Positions 1 to 5,441 of a DNA stretch of 9,536 nucleotides are shown here, piece after piece. Source of the DNA: Candidatus Fermentithermobacillaceae bacterium (GTDB taxonomy: Bacteria > Bacillota > Sulfobacillia > Fermentithermobacillales > Fermentithermobacillaceae); the NCBI GenBank assembly GCA_012842105.1, contig DUTL01000253.1, forward strand, positions 1-9,536, in the 5' to 3' direction. The position numbers and the translations under genes were made by a program. Position 1 is the stretch's first letter; every line of letters begins with the position of its first letter. The notes below the pieces were generated by a model, which was given only the letters and a program-made list of their open reading frames with translations, ran no database searches and had not been told where the DNA came from.

Positions 1-148
1 CTTCCAGTTTTCCGAAGCGTTTACAAACCCCGGCGATGTCAACCATAGCAGTTTCGGACGCAGGGGACTGGGATAGGTGCATTGTTGCCTCGCCGCCACT
101 TGTTGGATCATTTGTGTTCTCTATTGAAGTTATTTCATTCAGTCTCAT
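1..148 (-). CDS. Amino-acid ABC transporter ATP-binding protein, N-terminal fragment
   Basis: Only the first 49 residues lie in the window; the rest runs off the left edge. The segment at residues 35-49 (MVDIAGVCKRFGKLE) matches the usual start of GlnQ/HisP-type ATPases, just ahead of the Walker A loop, which is not visible. The ATPase would power the permease and binding protein encoded upstream. The ATG at 148-146 overlaps the permease stop as ATGA, implying translational coupling, and purine-rich AGGAGAAAGGA lies upstream inside the permease gene. This start gives an unusual leader of about 34 residues rich in N, T, S and E. Alternative starts are ATG at 82-80, with GAGG five bases ahead, and ATG at 46-44, which matches the family's usual N-terminus but has no clear ribosome site. 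The family is fairly sure from context; the start is uncertain. Confidence 0.8.
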   Translation of the reverse strand, partial: MRLNEITSIENTNDPTSGGEATMHLSQSPASETAMVDIAGVCKRFGKLE

Positions 149-807
149 TGCAGTAGCTTCCTTTCTCCTAATTGCACAAGGAGTGAAAACAACGCGGTCA
201 TACACAGGTATATTGTGGCCACTGTCAAATAGACGGGCCAGGTCCGGAACGTATCGCTGATAATGTGCTGCCCGGCCCTTGTGAGTTCTTCACCGCCGAT
301 AAAGGCAATCAGGGATGTATCTTTGAGCATGGCTATAAATTCATTTCCAAGGGGAGGCAACAGCCTTCTATAAGTCTGGGGAATTATTATCCTTCGCATG
401 GCGAGCCCGTAGCTCATGCCAAGCGAACGGGCAGCCTCCATCTGGCCCGGATCAATTGATTCTATGGCTGCCCGGATGATCTCCGCTATATATGCACCTG
501 CATTGATACCCAGGGCAACCACGGCTGAACTGAACTTGTCCAGCCTCAGGCCTAATTGGGGTAGCGCAAAATAAACTATGAGGATTTGAATCATCAGGGG
601 GGTTCCCCTGAGAATGGTTACGTAAAGCGTTGCCAGGATTGACAGAGGTTTGCTTCTTGATATCCTCATCAGTGCAATCGCTGTTCCAATGGCTATTCCA
701 AGGCTGATGGAAAGTGCCGTTAGTTTGACGGTAACACCTGCAGCCCTTAGAAGGGTCGGTAGAATTCCTCTAATAAATAATGTTACTGAAACAATAGATT
801 CTTTCAT
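145..807 (-). CDS. Polar amino-acid ABC transporter permease (HisM/GlnP family)
   Basis: A 220-residue integral membrane subunit, typical in length for the family. It forms the channel of an importer that takes amino acids from the binding lipoprotein across the cytoplasmic membrane. The N-terminal segment (about residues 11-48) and the LRGTPLMIQ stretch (66-74) are characteristic. The cytoplasmic EAA loop, which contacts the ATPase, is at about 124-145 (EAARSLGM...IIIPQ), and NEFIAMLKDTSL follows at 155-166. I start at ATG 807 because GGGAG lies 9 bases upstream; a TTG at 816 would add three residues but overlaps that ribosome site. The gene lies 221 bases downstream of the binding-protein gene and overlaps the ATPase gene by four bases, so the three form a cassette. 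Specificity for a particular amino acid cannot be read from it. Confidence 0.93.
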   Translation of the reverse strand: MKESIVSVTLFIRGILPTLLRAAGVTVKLTALSISLGIAIGTAIALMRISRSKPLSILATLYVTILRGTPLMIQILIVYFALPQLGLRLDKFSSAVVALGINAGAYIAEIIRAAIESIDPGQMEAARSLGMSYGLAMRRIIIPQTYRRLLPPLGNEFIAMLKDTSLIAFIGGEELTRAGQHIISDTFRTWPVYLTVATIYLCMTALFSLLVQLGERKLLQ

Positions 808-852
808 CAAGATCAACTCCCGAAGTCACTTGCATAACTTGCGCAGTGCTGA

Positions 853-884
853 ACTTTGTTCAATGTTCACTTTGTTCAGTGTTG
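853..884. repeat. Two tandem 16-bp units between binding-protein and permease genes
   Basis: The units ACTTTGTTCAATGTTC and ACTTTGTTCAGTGTTG are adjacent and differ at two positions; a partial ACTTT follows at 886. The first unit overlaps the dyad TGAAC-TTT-GTTCA (850-862). The repeats lie just upstream of the permease gene, in its transcribed leader. Their function is unknown. Confidence 0.5.
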
Positions 885-915
885 CACTTTATAAATCCGC
901 CAGAGCTCCCGCTAT

Positions 916-940
916 AGAAGGGGGGCCCCCGGGCCCTTCT
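916..940. other. GC-rich hairpin in the intergenic region of the ABC cassette
   Basis: The outer arms AGAAGGG (916-922) and CCCTTCT (934-940) are perfectly complementary and enclose an all-G/C core that can pair further. No T-run follows on the minus strand, so a full terminator is unlikely. Binding-protein genes are often followed by a stem-loop that stabilises the upstream message or partly terminates, giving more binding protein than permease. That role here is inference. Confidence 0.5.
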
Positions 941-962
941 GTTACGAAGAACCCGGTCGAGG

Positions 963-1006
963 CTTATCGCTTAATCACCCCGTTTGGCGCAGCAGTTTGC
1001 GATAAG
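963..1006. other. Perfect 8-bp inverted repeat downstream of the binding-protein gene
   Basis: The arms CTTATCGC (963-970) and GCGATAAG (999-1006) are perfectly complementary across a 28-base loop. The repeat begins 23 bases after the binding-protein stop. Together with the GC-rich hairpin at 916-940 it makes the 221-base gap structured. It may be a processing or stability element, or a protein site. Confidence 0.4.
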
Positions 1007-1028
1007 TGTCACTGCCATTGGCCCCTGG

Positions 1029-1829
1029 TTATTGGCTGCTCGTGCCAAACCATCTTTCGAAAACCTCGTCGTAAGTACCGTCGGCCTTCATATCTTCAAG
1101 GGCTTCCTCGATTGCTTCCTTGAGAGAGTTCGAACCCTTTCGGAGGGCGATTCCCACAGGTTCCTTTTCCTGCGCTATGCCCGCTATGGCAAACGCATCA
1201 GGATCTTTGGCCTGGTAGTACATGGCTACCGGTTCATCGATGATGACTGCGTCAACCCTGTGGTTCATCAATTCCATGAAAGTGGTGTCGAAACTCTCGA
1301 AACTGGAAACTTCGGTATCTTCGATGCCCTTGGCAATGGTTTCACTGGTTGTAGCTACTTGTACTGCTATGTGTTTCCCCTTCAGATCATCAAGGTTGGA
1401 TATAGACGTATCTGAGGGCGCAGTAACAATTACTTGGGCCCAACGGGCGTATTCCACGAAGTCTGCTTGCTTTTGACGTTCAGGAGTAATGTTCATGGTC
1501 GAGATTACAGCGTCATATTGCTTGCCTGCAAGGCCGGTCAAAAGGCCATCCCACTTACTCGACTCAAACCCGGCTTCTACTCCCAACCTTTTGCAAATCT
1601 CGGCCATTAAGTCTATGTCAAACCCAACAATGTTTCCGTCCTGGTTCCATTCCAGCGGGGGATAGGTATCATCAGTGGCAACCACCAGTTTGCCGTTGTT
1701 TTTTACTCTGGTAAGGCTGTCGTCTTCAGAACCCGGTTTACAGGCTGACAGGCCTAGAACTGCAATAAGCAGTATGGTTATGACAAAAGGCGACATAAGC
1801 CTTCTGCTTGTTGAACGTACTCTTTTCAC
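1029..1829 (-). CDS. Polar amino-acid ABC transporter substrate-binding lipoprotein (SBP family 3)
   Basis: A 266-residue solute-binding protein that captures an amino acid outside the membrane and hands it to the permease encoded next. A basic N-terminus and hydrophobic stretch (13-27) end in the lipobox LSAC with Cys30, so the mature protein should be lipid-anchored. Family-3 landmarks are DDTYPPLEW (53-61), GFDIDL (69-74), STMNITPERQKQADF (110-124, with the ligand-carboxylate Arg118) and IDEPVA (197-202, with Asp198, expected to bind the ligand amino group). Start: GTG at 1829 with AGGAGG nine bases ahead. It is first in the minus-strand cassette and separated from the permease by a structured 221-base gap. 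No convincing promoter was found in the 150 bases upstream. The ligand could be a basic amino acid, glutamine, cystine or another; the sequence does not decide. Confidence 0.95.
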   Translation of the reverse strand: MKRVRSTSRRLMSPFVITILLIAVLGLSACKPGSEDDSLTRVKNNGKLVVATDDTYPPLEWNQDGNIVGFDIDLMAEICKRLGVEAGFESSKWDGLLTGLAGKQYDAVISTMNITPERQKQADFVEYARWAQVIVTAPSDTSISNLDDLKGKHIAVQVATTSETIAKGIEDTEVSSFESFDTTFMELMNHRVDAVIIDEPVAMYYQAKDPDAFAIAGIAQEKEPVGIALRKGSNSLKEAIEEALEDMKADGTYDEVFERWFGTSSQ

Positions 1830-1906
1830 TCGTTGTTACCTCCTGGCATAAATACCATAATTTGATTCGTCGAGCACACGAAACCTCACAATGTATGGGG
1901 ATGTTC

Positions 1907-1929
1907 GTTGCTCATGGTTCAGGAGCAAC
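1907..1929. promoter_or_regulatory. Inverted repeat GTTGCTC-N9-GAGCAAC upstream of the ABC cassette
   Basis: A perfect 7-bp dyad with a 9-base centre, 78 bases upstream of the GTG start of the binding-protein gene. It could be an operator for a dimeric regulator or a leader hairpin. No promoter hexamers are placed convincingly around it, so the choice is open. Confidence 0.45.
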
Positions 1930-1989
1930 CTGATTCAGGCCAAACGTGTTGTTTGTCGCAGCAAAACGAGTTTAAACCACGACAGGCAG

Positions 1990-2004
1990 GCCGGTGAGGC
2001 CGGC
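1990..2004. other. GC-rich short hairpin GCCGG-TGAGG-CCGGC
   Basis: A 5-bp stem with a 5-base loop. It shares GGCCGGTGA with the hairpin at 2187-2204, so the two bracket the block containing the 16-bp repeats. No T-run on either strand argues against an intrinsic terminator. Function unknown. Confidence 0.35.
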
Positions 2005-2070
2005 ACACAAGAAACAGCAAAGGTTCGGCCCGGATGATCGTATTTTATTGGAAATGGTTCAAGTGTTGTT

Positions 2071-2126
2071 GAAATACCGGTCATGTTGCATACAGTTCAT
2101 GGTGTATACAATTCATCTTGCATACA
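2071..2126. repeat. 16-bp tandem repeats with TGCATACA/TGTATACA cores
   Basis: Units start at 2071, 2087, 2103 and 2119. The clear ones are TGCATACAGTTCATGG and TGTATACAATTCATCT, followed by a third TGCATACA core; the unit at 2071 (GAAATACCGGTCATGT) is degenerate. On the minus strand the cores read TGTATGCA/TGTATACA. Several GntR/FadR-type regulators are known to bind TTGTATACAA-like sites, so a regulator array for the downstream ABC cassette is possible. The array ends about 240 bases before the binding-protein start, which is rather distant. Binding is inference; the periodicity is seen directly. Confidence 0.5.
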
Positions 2127-2186
2127 AACCTGAGACTGTGTTTTCAATGGTGATTGGTATTCACAACCGCTTAAGTCAACAGAGGT

Positions 2187-2475
2187 GGCCGGTGAAAACC
2201 GGCCGGATGCATGGCTAGCGCAGGCAATCCAGCTCCACTCCTTCCCCCCGCGTGAGATAGCGCTTCACCAGAATGATGGGGGCCCATTTCTGGCGACAGT
2301 ATGGCACCTAGTGTGATGCCATCCCAACTTCAGGCTTTGGACACCTGATGTTTCGGCGGATATGTGTCCTTCTTCCGGTTCACAGGCTTCCGGCCTTCCC
2401 GGAGTACCACCACTTTCCGCGCCTCTACCTCACCCTTCCCAGGATGAGGTGGTTCGTGCTAATTAGAATTGATTA
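2187..2475 (-). ncRNA. Candidate structured RNA (no known family recognised)
   Basis: Read on the minus strand, this segment carries a series of stable hairpins just after a good promoter. Hairpin 1 (2450-2427): arms ACCUCAUCCU and AGGGUGAGGU, ten pairs including one U-G, capped by GGGA, a GNRA-type tetraloop. Hairpin 2 (2403-2389): UCCGG/CCGGA. Hairpin 3 (2369-2339): GGACAC/GUGUCC. Hairpin 4 (2322-2301): AUGGCAUC/GGUGCCAU, eight pairs including one U-G, six-base loop. Hairpin 5 (2293-2268): CCAGAA/UUCUGG with inner AUGGG/CCCAU. Hairpin 6 (2204-2187): GGCCGGU/ACCGGCC. The wobble pairs in hairpins 1 and 4 become C-A mismatches on the opposite strand, which favours minus-strand transcription. 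The 3' end is undefined because no hairpin is followed by a U-run. The RNA could be independent, a long leader of the ABC cassette, or the remains of a decayed element. Confidence 0.4.
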
Positions 2476-2481
2476 TGGAGC

Positions 2482-2510
2482 ATGATACGATACTTTGCAT
2501 AATAAGTCAA
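2482..2510 (-). promoter_or_regulatory. Sigma-A/70-type promoter, TTGACT-N17-TATCAT
   Basis: On the minus strand the -35 hexamer TTGACT (2510-2505) and -10 hexamer TATCAT (2487-2482) are separated by exactly 17 bases; each hexamer matches the consensus at five of six positions. Transcription would start near 2475 and run into the hairpin-rich segment, and possibly on to the ABC cassette about 650 bases away. No protein gene begins within reach. Confidence 0.6.
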
Positions 2511-2516
2511 CCTGAA

Positions 2517-2541
2517 ACACCGGGGACGGTCCTATCCGTGT
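2517..2541. repeat. REP-like imperfect palindrome with a GGGGACGGTCC core
   Basis: The outer ACACCGG and CCGTGT arms and the inner GGAC-G-GTCC form an imperfect palindrome. It resembles the short CCGTCCCC/GTGTC palindromes I recall scattered in Bacillota genomes near Y1-type (RAYT) transposases. That likeness is from memory, and no transposase gene is present here. Only a genome-wide copy count would establish it as a repeat. Confidence 0.35.
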
Positions 2542-2655
2542 CATTCCTTAATTGTAAAAATAAGTTCCAGTGTTGTGGCCAAAAGCAGAAGTTACTCTTA
2601 CAAAGCCCCCTGAAGTAGAATGTAGGTGCCCCAATTTCGGTTTGGTCACTACTTG

Positions 2656-2779
2656 TGGTACGCCACATGTACCACTCCGCATGATTCTTGCGGGGTTGCG
2701 TTTGAAGTGGTACATCTTACGTACCAAGAAGTCTCGTCTTTGGCGGGAAACCCCATCGGCTGGTACGTCGTGTGTATCA
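2656..2779. promoter_or_regulatory. Three phased 19-bp dyads, TGGTAC-N7-GTACCA
   Basis: Sites lie at 2656-2674 and 2708-2726, both with perfect 6-bp arms, and at 2761-2779 with right arm GTATCA. The seven-base centres differ (GCCACAT, ATCTTAC, GTCGTGT), so the arms look conserved rather than recently duplicated. The starts are 52 and 53 bases apart, close to five helical turns, which places all three on one DNA face. A further dyad, CCGCA-N7-TGCGG, lies between the first two (2677-2693). The array is downstream of sfsA and 830 bases upstream of the ABC cassette, so its target is unclear. Options are operators for an oligomerising regulator, transposase end sites, or RNA hairpins. Confidence 0.5.
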
Positions 2780-2817
2780 AAGAACCCTGGTTGAGCCTCA
2801 TTATGCAGGCTGTCTCT

Positions 2818-2831
2818 CCAGATGAATCTGG
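2818..2831. other. Palindrome CCAGAT-GA-ATCTGG downstream of sfsA
   Basis: A perfect 6-bp dyad with a two-base centre, 41 bases beyond the sfsA stop. It might form the base of a 3' hairpin for that message, but no T-run follows on the minus strand, so termination is not supported. Confidence 0.3.
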
Positions 2832-2871
2832 CCGTGGCATGTTAAGGGGCCATTAGGAATAAGATTTTTCC

Positions 2872-3684
2872 TCACTTGCAGTATGGTATGCCTTCTGGCT
2901 CCAACCCTATATACCTGGGCGATACGGTACAGCGGTACGCCAGGGCCTTAACCCCTGCTTCAGTAGCTTCATCCAGAGCTTGGGCAAAGCGAGGGTCCAT
3001 TTCTCTGTGGGCTGACACCCTGGCCACGTCCTCCCTTTGGGCAATGAATACTACACAAGCATCCAATCCCAGGGATGAGACTTCTTTCAGTTCGCTCAGG
3101 TGCCGTGCACCTCTCAGTGTAGGCGCGTCGGGAAAAAGGCCTGTGCCATTCACACACAAGGAAACTGATTTGACTTCAACAAGAAGGGGACGCTTTCCAT
3201 GCGCTTTGAGGAGAAAATCAAACCTGCTCTTAGGTGTTCTGCTCTTTGGGGCATCAGCACCGCCGGCGTTTTCGCTGATTGCTTTGCCCGTGGCATGGTC
3301 GTGCAGGCGTTTGGCTGCTTGCTCCAGTGTAACTTCCCTGCGGACCGAAGTGTAGTCCCGGAATTCATCGAGAACTCCTTCCTTTGCAGCCTGCTCAAAG
3401 AGGCGGTTCGGGTATCTGGTATCGATGCAGACCCAAATATCTTCAAAGGCTGCAAGCACAAGGTCGTATTGGGTTTTCCGTTGTTGAGAATTGATATTCC
3501 GGACCATGACCCGGTTTCCGGGAAAAAGCAATTCTTCGAGCCGGCCAGGATCTGGTACATGGGCATGTACTGTTCGCCCTGGCAAACTGACCACTGCAAG
3601 GAACCTGTTGGGACGTTCAACAAGATTGCCTTCTGTAAGCCGGCCCAGTGGGATGGAAAGGACTCTCTTAGCGGTGTCAGACAC
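2872..3684 (-). CDS. sfsA: SfsA family DNA-binding/nuclease-like protein
   Basis: A 270-residue protein with the SfsA signatures: PDPGRLEELL (44-53), SRFDFLL (153-159), LLVEVKSVSL (167-176) and FPDAPTLRGARHL (184-196). Asp156 with Glu170 and Lys172 has the spacing of a PD-(D/E)xK nuclease core. E. coli SfsA (sugar fermentation stimulation) binds DNA, but the true cellular role is poorly defined. Start: GTG at 3684, with AGGAGG ten bases upstream; a GTG at 3723 would add 13 residues but lacks this spacing. The protein is about 35 residues longer than the usual 230-240, mainly through a basic, low-complexity insert around 124-152 that precedes the catalytic segment. It appears monocistronic, divergent from the dehydrogenase gene and followed by a kilobase without protein genes. 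Confidence 0.92.
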   Translation of the reverse strand: MSDTAKRVLSIPLGRLTEGNLVERPNRFLAVVSLPGRTVHAHVPDPGRLEELLFPGNRVMVRNINSQQRKTQYDLVLAAFEDIWVCIDTRYPNRLFEQAAKEGVLDEFRDYTSVRREVTLEQAAKRLHDHATGKAISENAGGADAPKSRTPKSRFDFLLKAHGKRPLLVEVKSVSLCVNGTGLFPDAPTLRGARHLSELKEVSSLGLDACVVFIAQREDVARVSAHREMDPRFAQALDEATEAGVKALAYRCTVSPRYIGLEPEGIPYCK

Positions 3685-3723
3685 TGAAATATTTCCTCCT
3701 TTACAGCCCTCCCGGGTGCACAC

Positions 3724-3739
3724 TGCCGAAACTCCGGCA
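3724..3739. promoter_or_regulatory. Dyad TGCCG-N6-CGGCA upstream of sfsA
   Basis: A perfect 5-bp inverted repeat 40 bases before the sfsA start and next to its ribosome site region. It may be an operator or leader hairpin. I found no promoter hexamers that settle it. Confidence 0.3.
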
Positions 3740-4201
3740 CTTTACTAGAGGGGTTATGAAAGTGTTTCCTACGTTTCTGCCCATGACGCGAAGCAGACGT
3801 TCTATGTAGCTCATGTGACGGCGGACCGTGTAATGCAGCCTTTGTTAAGGATAGCATGGCCAGGGCCTTCTGTCAGGCGTTCAGGCGCTTTGGAGCCCCT
3901 GAGTCTAGGGTTTGCAGATTTCAACACGCCAAAGGCTTGCTATTGCCGGCCAGCCTTTGGTGGCTTCCCGGAGTGCATCGGGTTGCACCATATACGAAGG
4001 TAGCAGGAATTTGGCCATTTGGCGTGGTAATCAAGCTTTGGCTGCCCATATCGGATTCAGGGTGCTAAAGGTATCATTTGGCCAGGATCTCGACGTATAC
4101 AGGCCGGTATGTTTCTGGATTGTGGCCGCCGGGAAGTGAAAAAACAGTTTCGGGAATTGGATTCGCCAGGAAGGTGATCTTCGCAGGGGGTTGGCAAAAA
4201 C
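3740..4201 (+). other. Long divergent region with hairpins ahead of the homoserine dehydrogenase gene
   Basis: No convincing gene lies here; short reading frames on both strands show no recognisable protein. The stretch holds two clear stem-loops: CCAAAGGC (3929-3936) with GCCTTTGG (3953-3960), an 8-bp stem with a 16-base loop, and GTGCA (3973-3977) with TGCAC (3984-3988). CCCT-N6-AGGG also lies near 3895-3911. TTGGCCA occurs twice, near 4012 and 4079. Homoserine dehydrogenase genes in Bacillota are often under T-box or SAM riboswitch control. I looked for the T-box motif AGGGTGGNACCGCG and SAM-I core motifs and found neither. A different leader mechanism is possible but unproven. Confidence 0.35.
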
Positions 4202-5314
4202 ATGAACACAACAAGCCATATGCAGCATCAGCAGCCAAAGGATGTTCGGGAAGTACGCCTCAATTTGATTGGTTTCGGTAACGTAGGCAAGGCACTTGCC
4301 AGAATCTTGCTGGATAAGGGCGACGAGTTTCGCATGTCCAACAGAGCCGTCTTCAAAGTTACAGCTATCGCAACCGGAAGGCACGGGTATGTAGTGGATC
4401 CCCATGGCGTTGATCTTGCCAGGATATTAAGCATCCTGGCTTCCGGAGAGCCGCTTGGAGGTTGCTCCGGCCGGCAAGTGCATCCGGAAGCAGTTCTGAA
4501 TATCATCAAGAATGCTCCTGGAGATGCTGTGGTGGAAATGACACCACTCAACCATGAAACCGGAGAGCCGGCAATCAGCTATGTAAAGGCAGCCCTGGCT
4601 GCCGGAAAACACGTTGTTTCAGCTAATAAGGGGCCTGTTGCCCTTGCATACTCAGATCTGGCATGCCTGGCAGCCCGGCATGGGTTGCAGTTTCTCTTCG
4701 AATCAACTGTCATGGATGGGGCTCCGATTTTCAACATGGCCCGTTACTGTCTCAGGGGCACACGCATCCTGGGGTTCAAAGCAATCTTGAACAGTACAAC
4801 TAATTTTATCCTCGGAGAGATGGAAAAGGGTTGCAGCTTCCATGATTCAATCATAGAAGCCCAGAATGAGGGGTTTGCAGAAGCAGATTCAAGCATGGAT
4901 ATTGACGGATGGGATGCGGCAGTTAAGACTGCAGCGCTAAGCAATGTGCTTTTGGGAGTGAAAATCACACCCAGGGATGTGAAAAGGACAGGGATAAGGG
5001 ATGTGAAGCAGCCTGATGTGGCGAAGGCCCTGGAAGAGGGAAAAAGGATCAAGCTTGTTGCTGAGGCAGGTTTTGGCGGCCTTGAAGCCGGGCAGGAGCT
5101 TTCAGGTGGTTGCCCGGACACATTTTACGCTGTGGTCAGGCCTGTCTATGTTGACAAGGCGAGTATTTTCGGGCAGGTAAACGGTGCAACGTCTTGCCTG
5201 GTCTTGAAAACCGGCCTCATGGGAGACATAACATTGATTGAACATGCTCCTACATTGACTCAGACTGCTTATGGAGTGTTAAATGATCTGCTTGAAATAG
5301 CAGATGAGATATAA
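4202..5314 (+). CDS. hom: Homoserine dehydrogenase (no ACT domain)
   Basis: A 370-residue NAD(P)-dependent oxidoreductase of the homoserine dehydrogenase family, cytoplasmic. The family interconverts aspartate semialdehyde and homoserine on the route to threonine and methionine. The Rossmann motif GFGNVGKA is at 24-31, SANKGPVA at 140-147 (Lys143), NSTTNFILGEMEKG at 197-210, and AEADSSMDIDGWDAAVK at 226-242, with the conserved acid/base pair Asp238 and Lys242. The C-terminus APTLTQTAYGVLNDL replaces the usual GAG-PTASAVV segment. There is no C-terminal ACT domain, so the usual threonine feedback site is missing. The ATG at 4202 has AGGGGG eleven bases ahead, a moderate ribosome site, and gives an extra 18 or so residues before the first strand. 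No threonine or methionine gene lies nearby, so a catabolic or specialised role is possible. Confidence 0.85.
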   Translation: MNTTSHMQHQQPKDVREVRLNLIGFGNVGKALARILLDKGDEFRMSNRAVFKVTAIATGRHGYVVDPHGVDLARILSILASGEPLGGCSGRQVHPEAVLNIIKNAPGDAVVEMTPLNHETGEPAISYVKAALAAGKHVVSANKGPVALAYSDLACLAARHGLQFLFESTVMDGAPIFNMARYCLRGTRILGFKAILNSTTNFILGEMEKGCSFHDSIIEAQNEGFAEADSSMDIDGWDAAVKTAALSNVLLGVKITPRDVKRTGIRDVKQPDVAKALEEGKRIKLVAEAGFGGLEAGQELSGGCPDTFYAVVRPVYVDKASIFGQVNGATSCLVLKTGLMGDITLIEHAPTLTQTAYGVLNDLLEIADEI

Positions 5315-5329
5315 TGAATAAATAGGTTG

Positions 5330-5347
5330 TCCGGTTGTGCTGCCGGA
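5330..5347 (+). other. Short hairpin in the hom-MFS gap
   Basis: TCCGG (5330-5334) and CCGGA (5343-5347) pair across eight bases, 16 bases after the dehydrogenase stop. AAAAGCGC rather than a T-run follows, so termination is unlikely and read-through into the MFS gene remains plausible. Confidence 0.3.
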
Positions 5348-5441
5348 AAAGCGCGTATAGCCTGGGGTCCAAGCCGCAGTGATAACCCGGCCTTCAACAG
5401 AGGGATATACAAACATCACAAGAATGACGAGGGAATGAAGA

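Noticed and set aside
2187..2204. GGCCGGT-GAAA-ACCGGCC as an intrinsic terminator
   Set aside because: No T-run follows on either strand, so it was kept only as a hairpin of the candidate RNA.
2405..2420. GUGGUGGUACUCC on the minus strand as a T-box antiterminator core
   Set aside because: It lacks the AGGGUGGNACCGCG consensus, and only about 60 bases separate it from the predicted start, too few for a T-box stem I.
2223..2460. Protein-like fragments on the minus strand, such as one ending KHQVSKA before a stop near 2334 and another ending GVELDCLR near 2217
   Set aside because: They are 30-42 codons, out of register with each other, lack convincing ribosome sites, and match no family I can name. 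The strong hairpins explain the segment better, though a decayed transposase tail remains possible.
2656..2779. CRISPR array interpretation of the evenly spaced repeats
   Set aside because: Each repeat is a 19-bp dyad with a variable centre, the intervening 33-34 bases are only three units' worth, and no cas gene is present.
2570..2856. Short overlapping reading frames of 63-76 codons on both strands
   Set aside because: No ribosome sites, no recognisable motifs, and cysteine/tryptophan-rich composition typical of chance frames.
3150..3857. 235-codon open frame on the minus strand overlapping sfsA
   Set aside because: It is an out-of-frame shadow of sfsA, which has the family motifs and the AGGAGG-supported start.
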